NCBI GenBank assembly: GCA_007136055.1
Contig: SLHT01000181.1
Coordinates: forward strand, 1 to 16,596
DNA: 16,596 bases
Source of the DNA: Syntrophomonadaceae bacterium
GTDB taxonomy: Bacteria > Bacillota > Dethiobacteria > DTU022
Reading direction: 5' to 3'
In this document: piece after piece, positions 12,850 to 16,596 of the stretch
How the letters are laid out: the number at the start of each line of letters is the position of its first letter
How positions within the stretch are numbered: position 1 is the stretch's first letter
Notes under the pieces: generated by a model
Database searches by the model: none
Seen by the model: only the letters and a program-made list of their open reading frames with translations
Told to the model about the DNA's origin: nothing
Translations under genes and position numbers: made by a program

Positions 12850-14066
12850 TGAGTAATAATTCAAACACTGAAAGGGTTCAAAGAATCATCTATTTTGATT
12901 GTTACAGCGGCATTAGCGGAGATATGGCCCTTGGTGCCCTGCTTGATACAGGAGTAAAGCTGGAGGACCTAAAGGAACTGCTTGGCTGCCTCAAGCTTGA
13001 CGGCTATCAACTTGAAGCAGAGGAAATAAGACGCGGTGGGCTGGCCGGGACGAGGGCCATGGTCAAACTTGATGAAAAGGATCCCGCTGCAAGGCACCTA
13101 TCAGATATTCTCGCCTTAATAGACAATTCAGATCTGCCCCTTCCCGTTCGTGAAAACAGCTCTGCCGTTTTTAACTGTTTGGCCGAGGCGGAAGCAGCGG
13201 TACACGGCATTCCCATCAACAAGGTCCATTTTCATGAAGTCGGGGCAGTTGATGCTATCGTCGATATTGTCGGTACGGCCGCCGCCCTCTACTTGCTTCA
13301 AGTTGACAGTATTTATTGTTCGCCCCTACCCGCCGGAAGGGGCGAGGTCCAGTCCGCACACGGTAAACTGCCCCTGCCTGCTCCGGCTACACTTGAGCTT
13401 CTGGCGAAGCGCCGGGTGCCGATTAAGGGTTCCGATGTTGATTTTGAATTGGTTACCCCCACAGGGGCGGCAATTGTTACTACCCTGGCTGACTCGTTCG
13501 GCTCACTACCAGAATTTAATATTGAAAAGGTTGGTTACGGAGCGGGCAGTATTGATCCAGGCTATCCAAATTATTTACGCATCTTGCTGGGCTTCTCTGC
13601 TCTCTCACAAACTTTGTATGAAGAAGAAGCGGTTTTAATCGAGACTAATATAGATGACCAAAACCCTGAATATTTTAGTTACCTGATGGAAGAACTTTTT
13701 TCTGCCGGAGCTTTTGATGTTTGCTATACGCCGATCCAGATGAAAAAAAATCGTCCTGCAATTCAGCTCACTGTCCTCTCTCCGCTGGAGAAAGCCAAAC
13801 AATTAAAAGATCTCATTCTGTACGAGACATCAACCCTGGGCTTGCGTTACAGTGCTGTCCGCAAGCTAATGCGCCCGCGGGAAACAAGCACTGTGCAAAC
13901 TGAGTGGGGACCGATAAGGATCAAGTCCAGCCCCGCTTCGGGCCAGGAGACCTTACTGCACTTTGCTCCTGAATATGAAGATTGCAGAAACATTGCCCGT
14001 ATTTCAGGCTTGCCTTTAAAAGAGATTTACCGCAGAGCAGAACTTCTCTTTAGAAATCAGCGCTAA
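12846..14066 (+). CDS. larC: LarC, nickel insertion protein for the pincer cofactor
   Basis: A 406-residue LarC, the CTP-dependent cyclometallase that inserts nickel into the sulfur-loaded pyridinium precursor. Recognised parts are IIYFDCYSGISGDMALGALL at the N-terminus, HFHEVGAVDAIVDIVGTAAA, SPLPAGRGEVQSAHGKLPLP, VTPTGAAIVTTL and, in the C-terminal domain, ETNIDDQNPEYFSYLMEELF, MKKNRPAIQLTVL and ETSTLGLRY. Both the LarC1 and LarC2 portions are in one uninterrupted frame, unlike Lactobacillus plantarum, where a ribosomal frameshift joins them. The ATG overlaps the larB stop; an adjacent second ATG at 12849 is equally usable. larE (sulfur transfer) and larA-type enzymes are not in the window and must be elsewhere if the pathway is complete. 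Confidence 0.92.
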   Translation: MMSNNSNTERVQRIIYFDCYSGISGDMALGALLDTGVKLEDLKELLGCLKLDGYQLEAEEIRRGGLAGTRAMVKLDEKDPAARHLSDILALIDNSDLPLPVRENSSAVFNCLAEAEAAVHGIPINKVHFHEVGAVDAIVDIVGTAAALYLLQVDSIYCSPLPAGRGEVQSAHGKLPLPAPATLELLAKRRVPIKGSDVDFELVTPTGAAIVTTLADSFGSLPEFNIEKVGYGAGSIDPGYPNYLRILLGFSALSQTLYEEEAVLIETNIDDQNPEYFSYLMEELFSAGAFDVCYTPIQMKKNRPAIQLTVLSPLEKAKQLKDLILYETSTLGLRYSAVRKLMRPRETSTVQTEWGPIRIKSSPASGQETLLHFAPEYEDCRNIARISGLPLKEIYRRAELLFRNQR

Positions 14067-14067
14067 A

Positions 14068-14086
14068 AGATGCAAAGCATCTCTTT
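14068..14086 (+). terminator. Short hairpin after larC, weak terminator candidate
   Basis: AGATGC (14068-14073) and GCATCT (14077-14082) form a 6-bp stem around AAA, followed by CTTT. It starts two bases after the larC stop. Short stem and short T run make it a weak call. Confidence 0.4.
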
Positions 14087-14136
14087 GGCAAATATCATGA
14101 AAAAACAGGCTGTAAACAGTAAAAGTTGGAATATTA

Positions 14137-14165
14137 TTGACATAAACACTATTTTGTATTATAAA
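14137..14165 (+). promoter_or_regulatory. Strong sigma-A promoter of codY
   Basis: TTGACA (14137-14142) and TATAAA (14160-14165) are separated by 17 bases, 24 bases before the codY start. I saw no clear copy of the CodY box around it, so self-regulation is not supported by eye. Confidence 0.75.
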
Positions 14166-14188
14166 CAAGTGAAAGGAGGATTATCAAT

Positions 14189-14968
14189 ATGAAAGACAAT
14201 CAGATCTTAGAGCAGATCAAAAAACTGAACCAAATATTTCTGATGCCGAAAAGTGAGGATGACAATTTAAACGATGAAATAAAAGCCATTGCTGAAGCAA
14301 CTCAATCAGCGGTCTTGATATTAGATAAGGATGGTACCGTCCTAAGCAGTTATACCGGTCAGGTTAATGCAGCAGGCCGCCTGGAAAGTATAATCAAGGC
14401 CGGTTCCCTTGCAGAAGATCCTTTATTTTCATCTAAGTTTAAAACTGTCGAAGCCAGGGTTAATGAATCTTATACAGATCAGGAAGAAGGAAAAACAATT
14501 ATTTTTACGCTGCTCCCGATTCGCAGTGGCAGTAAGGGCCTTGGGTCACTACTGCTGCTTCATCCCGACGGCGAATTAGAAATGGAAAATTTAATTCTGG
14601 CCGAAGTCAGCGCAGCTTTGACCGGAATGTATATCATGCATGAAATGACTGATCTGGAAGAGAAAGAAACACGGAACAAAGCACTGGCAGAGGGCGCTTT
14701 TGAAAGCCTTTCCTACTCAGAAGTTGAAGCGATTCGGGAAATATTAAATAACATCAGTAATTATGAAAGTGTAGTAGTGGCCAGTAAAATTGCCGACAGC
14801 CTGGGCATTACCCGCTCTGTAATCGTTAATGCTTTGCGCAAGTTTGAAAGTGCGGGCATCATTGAGTCCAGGTCGCTGGGTATGAAAGGGACCTTAATCA
14901 GGGTTAAAAACATACATGCCATGGAAATAGTTGCTTCGCGATCGGCTAAGATGGGTAAAATGTTATAG
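14189..14968 (+). CDS. codY: CodY, GTP- and branched-chain amino acid-responsive repressor
   Basis: A 259-residue global regulator of Bacillota. The C-terminal winged helix is nearly identical to characterised CodY: SLSYSEVEAIREI, then VASKIADSLGITRSVIVNAL and RKFESAGIIESRSLGMKGTLIRVKN. The N-terminal GAF-like domain begins LEQIKKLNQIF and continues through SAVLILDKDGTVLSSYTG; the linker helix is LTGMYIMHEM. In Bacillus CodY an R-x-F-P-x-x-Y-type segment forms the isoleucine pocket; the equivalent region here (AAGRLESIIKAGSLAEDPLF) is not obviously conserved, so the effector response could differ. ATG start 9 bases after AAAGGAGG. The gene has its own promoter and a following hairpin, and is not linked to xerC-hslVU as in Bacillus. 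A C-terminal tail (ASRSAKMGKML) is basic. Confidence 0.93.
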   Translation: MKDNQILEQIKKLNQIFLMPKSEDDNLNDEIKAIAEATQSAVLILDKDGTVLSSYTGQVNAAGRLESIIKAGSLAEDPLFSSKFKTVEARVNESYTDQEEGKTIIFTLLPIRSGSKGLGSLLLLHPDGELEMENLILAEVSAALTGMYIMHEMTDLEEKETRNKALAEGAFESLSYSEVEAIREILNNISNYESVVVASKIADSLGITRSVIVNALRKFESAGIIESRSLGMKGTLIRVKNIHAMEIVASRSAKMGKML

Positions 14969-15022
14969 CTTTATATGAGTGGCAAAAAGATTTTTTTAAA
15001 TAGCATATGGCGCAAACGGTAG

Positions 15023-15053
15023 AGCGGCGGTTGCCAACCGCTGCTTTATCTTT
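15023..15053 (+). terminator. Hairpin after codY, probable terminator
   Basis: AGCGGCGGTT (15023-15032) pairs with AACCGCTGCT (15036-15045) over 10 positions with one G-T wobble and a 3-base loop, followed by TTATCTTT. It lies 55 bases after the codY stop and before the next promoter, so a terminator role is plausible. The same bases also resemble part of a tRNA-Gly (see findings). Confidence 0.6.
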
Positions 15054-15069
15054 AGAGAGAAAAACCTGA

Positions 15070-15098
15070 TTGACATAAAATGAACGGGTTGTTACAAT
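15070..15098 (+). promoter_or_regulatory. Sigma-A promoter of the UPF0316-murI pair
   Basis: TTGACA (15070-15075), a 17-base spacer, and TACAAT (15093-15098). It is close to consensus and ideally placed after the codY hairpin. Confidence 0.75.
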
Positions 15099-15155
15099 AC
15101 AGTTTGGTCTAAACAGGATAGATGTCTGCAAAACGTTATGGGAGGGTTTTTAGAT

Positions 15156-15677
15156 TTGGTTTTTTTAACTATGCTGGCTATATTTGTTGCTAAAATTGCT
15201 CATGTCAGCCTGGGCACAGTCCGTATAATATTTTTAACCAGGGGCGAGAGTAGAATTGCCGCTACAATCGGTTTTTTTGAAGTGATCATTTACCTGGCTG
15301 CCCTGAGTATGGTTTTAACTAATATTGATCAATGGTCCAATATTCTTGCTTACGGGCTCGGTTTTGCTTCCGGCAACCTGGTTGGCAGTTGGATTGAGGA
15401 GAAAATTGCCGTCGGTTATGTTCTGGCCCAAATCGTTACTGCAAAAAACGGCGGGACCCTTGATCAGTCGTTGCGAGAGCTCGGCTATGGAGTAACCTCG
15501 ATGCCCAGCTACGGTATAGAAGGCGCTCCCCGCACCAATTTACAGGTATTGTTAAAAAGAAAAGAGCTGCCTGCCTTATTGAAACAGATGAAAGAGATTG
15601 AACCCGAAGCTTTTATCTCTATTTTTGACACGCGTAAGATAATGGGTGGGTATTTTAGCAGAATGAAGGCGAAATAA
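15156..15677 (+). CDS. UPF0316 (DUF5698/DUF2179) membrane protein
   Basis: About 173 residues. The N-terminal half holds three predicted membrane helices with the family signature AKIAHVSLGTVRIIFLTRGE and GFFEVIIYLAALSMVL, then AYGLGFASGNLVGSWIEEKI. The C-terminal half (about residues 85-173) is a soluble DUF2179 domain ending in FISIFDTRKIMGGYFSRMK. Function is unknown; DUF2179 domains occur in small membrane proteins of Bacillota. I prefer TTG 15156, which has GGAGGG 9 bases upstream; the ATG at 15138 would add six residues but has no ribosome binding site and puts GGAGGG inside the coding region. The stop is two bases before murI, so the two are co-transcribed. Confidence 0.85.
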   Translation: MVFLTMLAIFVAKIAHVSLGTVRIIFLTRGESRIAATIGFFEVIIYLAALSMVLTNIDQWSNILAYGLGFASGNLVGSWIEEKIAVGYVLAQIVTAKNGGTLDQSLRELGYGVTSMPSYGIEGAPRTNLQVLLKRKELPALLKQMKEIEPEAFISIFDTRKIMGGYFSRMKAK

Positions 15678-15679
15678 AG

Positions 15680-16507
15680 ATGGCCTTAACCAGCGAACAA
15701 ATAATTAATGCCCACCGGGCAATCGGAGTTATCGATTCAGGAGTCGGCGGCCTGACCGTAGTTCGAGAAATAAGCCGCCGCCTGCCCCGTGAAAGAATCA
15801 TCTATTTTGGCGATACAGCCAGGATGCCTTACGGTCCGCGTACTTATGAAGAAGTCCGTCGTTTTACTTTTGAGATGATTGATTTTCTCAGGCACCAGGA
15901 AATTAAGATGCTTGTTATCGCCTGCAACTCTGCTACGGCAGCGGGGTTACCTTTCTATCAGGATGCCTGTGAACAGCCGGTCCTCGGCGTGATCGACCCC
16001 GGGGTCAGGGCAGCCCTCGCTAAAAGTAGAAGCGGAAGAATCGGCGTCATCGGTACTGTCGGAACCATTAACAGTTCAGAATATGAGAAAGCCCTGCGCA
16101 GAAAAAACGGCAAACTGCATATTGTTTGCAAAGCCTGCCCCCTGTTTGTCCTGCTGGTAGAAAATAACCTGGTTAATACACCTGAAGCTAAAAAAGTGGT
16201 TCAGGAGTATCTTGATCCCCTGGTCCGGGAAGATATCGATTCCCTGATCCTGGGCTGCACCCACTATCCTCTCATGGAAAGCTTAATCCAGGAAGTGGTT
16301 GGTCCTTCAGTTAGCCTGATCAATTCGGCGGAAGAGATTGCGGCGGAAGTTGAAGCAATACTTGGCAGCAATAGCATCGCTAACCCTCTTGGCAGTGATA
16401 AGCCCTGCTACCGGTTTTTTGTCAGCGGCAGTCCCGAATCCTTTGAAGAAGTTGGCGCCAAATTGCTTAAGCGCGAAATAAAAGCCTACCAGGTAAAACT
16501 GACCTGA
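15680..16507 (+). CDS. murI: Glutamate racemase (MurI)
   Basis: A 275-residue cofactor-independent racemase that makes D-glutamate for peptidoglycan. Key motifs are IGVIDSGVGGLTVVREI, YFGDTARMPYGPRTYEEV, ACNSATAAGL with catalytic Cys82, IGVIGTVGTINSSEY and LGCTHYPLM with catalytic Cys193. Both cysteines of the acid-base pair are present and the length is normal for the family. The ATG at 15680 has only a weak GAAGG upstream, so translation is probably coupled to the preceding gene, which ends two bases before it. A strong hairpin terminator follows. Together with the VanY-type peptidase at the other end of the window it belongs to cell-wall metabolism, but the two are not linked. Confidence 0.95.
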   Translation: MALTSEQIINAHRAIGVIDSGVGGLTVVREISRRLPRERIIYFGDTARMPYGPRTYEEVRRFTFEMIDFLRHQEIKMLVIACNSATAAGLPFYQDACEQPVLGVIDPGVRAALAKSRSGRIGVIGTVGTINSSEYEKALRRKNGKLHIVCKACPLFVLLVENNLVNTPEAKKVVQEYLDPLVREDIDSLILGCTHYPLMESLIQEVVGPSVSLINSAEEIAAEVEAILGSNSIANPLGSDKPCYRFFVSGSPESFEEVGAKLLKREIKAYQVKLT

Positions 16508-16541
16508 AAAAAAGCCGGCATCTTTAAACCCGGCTTTTTTT
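16507..16541 (+). terminator. Strong Rho-independent terminator after murI
   Basis: AAAAAAGCCGG pairs with CCGGCTTTTTT, giving an 11-bp stem around an 11-base loop, followed by more T. It overlaps the last base of the murI stop. The A-rich left arm would also give a T run on the minus strand, so it may be bidirectional. Confidence 0.88.
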
Positions 16542-16596
16542 GCAGTGTCTTTATTTTTGTTCTTTTGTTGCCAACTACATTGCCCGTAAGCGCTTA

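Noticed and set aside
13150..13638. A 162-residue plus-strand frame inside larC
   Set aside because: It is a frame-shifted reading of larC with no motif or start signal; larC itself is full length and intact.
14990..15075. A complete functional tRNA gene after codY
   Set aside because: No acceptor stem and no T-arm with the TTCGA consensus can be found around the D-arm and anticodon-arm resemblance.

Overview
The window looks like chromosome from an anaerobic, low-to-moderate GC Gram-positive bacterium (Bacillota, Clostridia-like or a neighbouring class). The evidence is codY with a fully Bacillota-type DNA-binding helix, a UPF0316/DUF2179 membrane protein, AAGGAGG-type ribosome binding sites, many TTG and GTG starts, sigma-A promoters of the TTGACA-17-TATAAA type, and a large heterodisulfide-reductase-like cluster. 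I see no insertion sequence, phage gene, CRISPR array, rRNA or complete tRNA.

Region 1 (1-3674): the 3' end of a transketolase gene, then a lipid-anchored VanY-type D,D-carboxypeptidase, a DUF4870 membrane protein with its own promoter, a cobalamin-binding radical SAM enzyme with an unusual STAS-like C-terminal tail, and an easily missed 40-residue membrane protein on the minus strand that overlaps the radical SAM stop codon. Region 2 (3675-4483): a divergent intergenic stretch with a perfect 9-bp inverted repeat, then a TtcA-like tRNA-thiolation ATPase.

Region 3 (4484-11103) is the centrepiece: seven tightly packed or overlapping genes, hdrB-hdrC-hdrA-flxD-flxC-flxB-flxA, closed by a Rho-independent terminator. 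They encode a soluble HdrABC heterodisulfide-reductase module joined to an NAD(P)H-oxidising Flx module (MvhD-like adaptor, two ferredoxin-type proteins, and an FAD/NAD(P)/2Fe-2S subunit). By family knowledge this is a flavin-based electron-bifurcating complex: electrons from NAD(P)H enter at FlxA, pass through FlxB/C/D to the HdrA flavin, and are split between ferredoxin and a disulfide reduced at HdrB. The disulfide partner is not encoded here. Upstream of hdrB is an operator-like imperfect palindrome.

Region 4 (11217-14066): a gamma-class carbonic anhydrase-like gene on the minus strand, a 322-bp divergent spacer with two inverted repeats, and larB-larC for the nickel-pincer cofactor of lactate-racemase-type enzymes. 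larB appears to begin at a non-standard ATC codon; larC is one uninterrupted reading frame. Region 5 (14067-16596): codY with its own strong promoter, a hairpin that doubles as a tRNA-Gly-like D-arm/anticodon-arm, a promoter and UPF0316 gene, and murI (glutamate racemase) followed by a strong terminator.

All assignments are from reading motifs and family resemblance by eye; no database search was possible.
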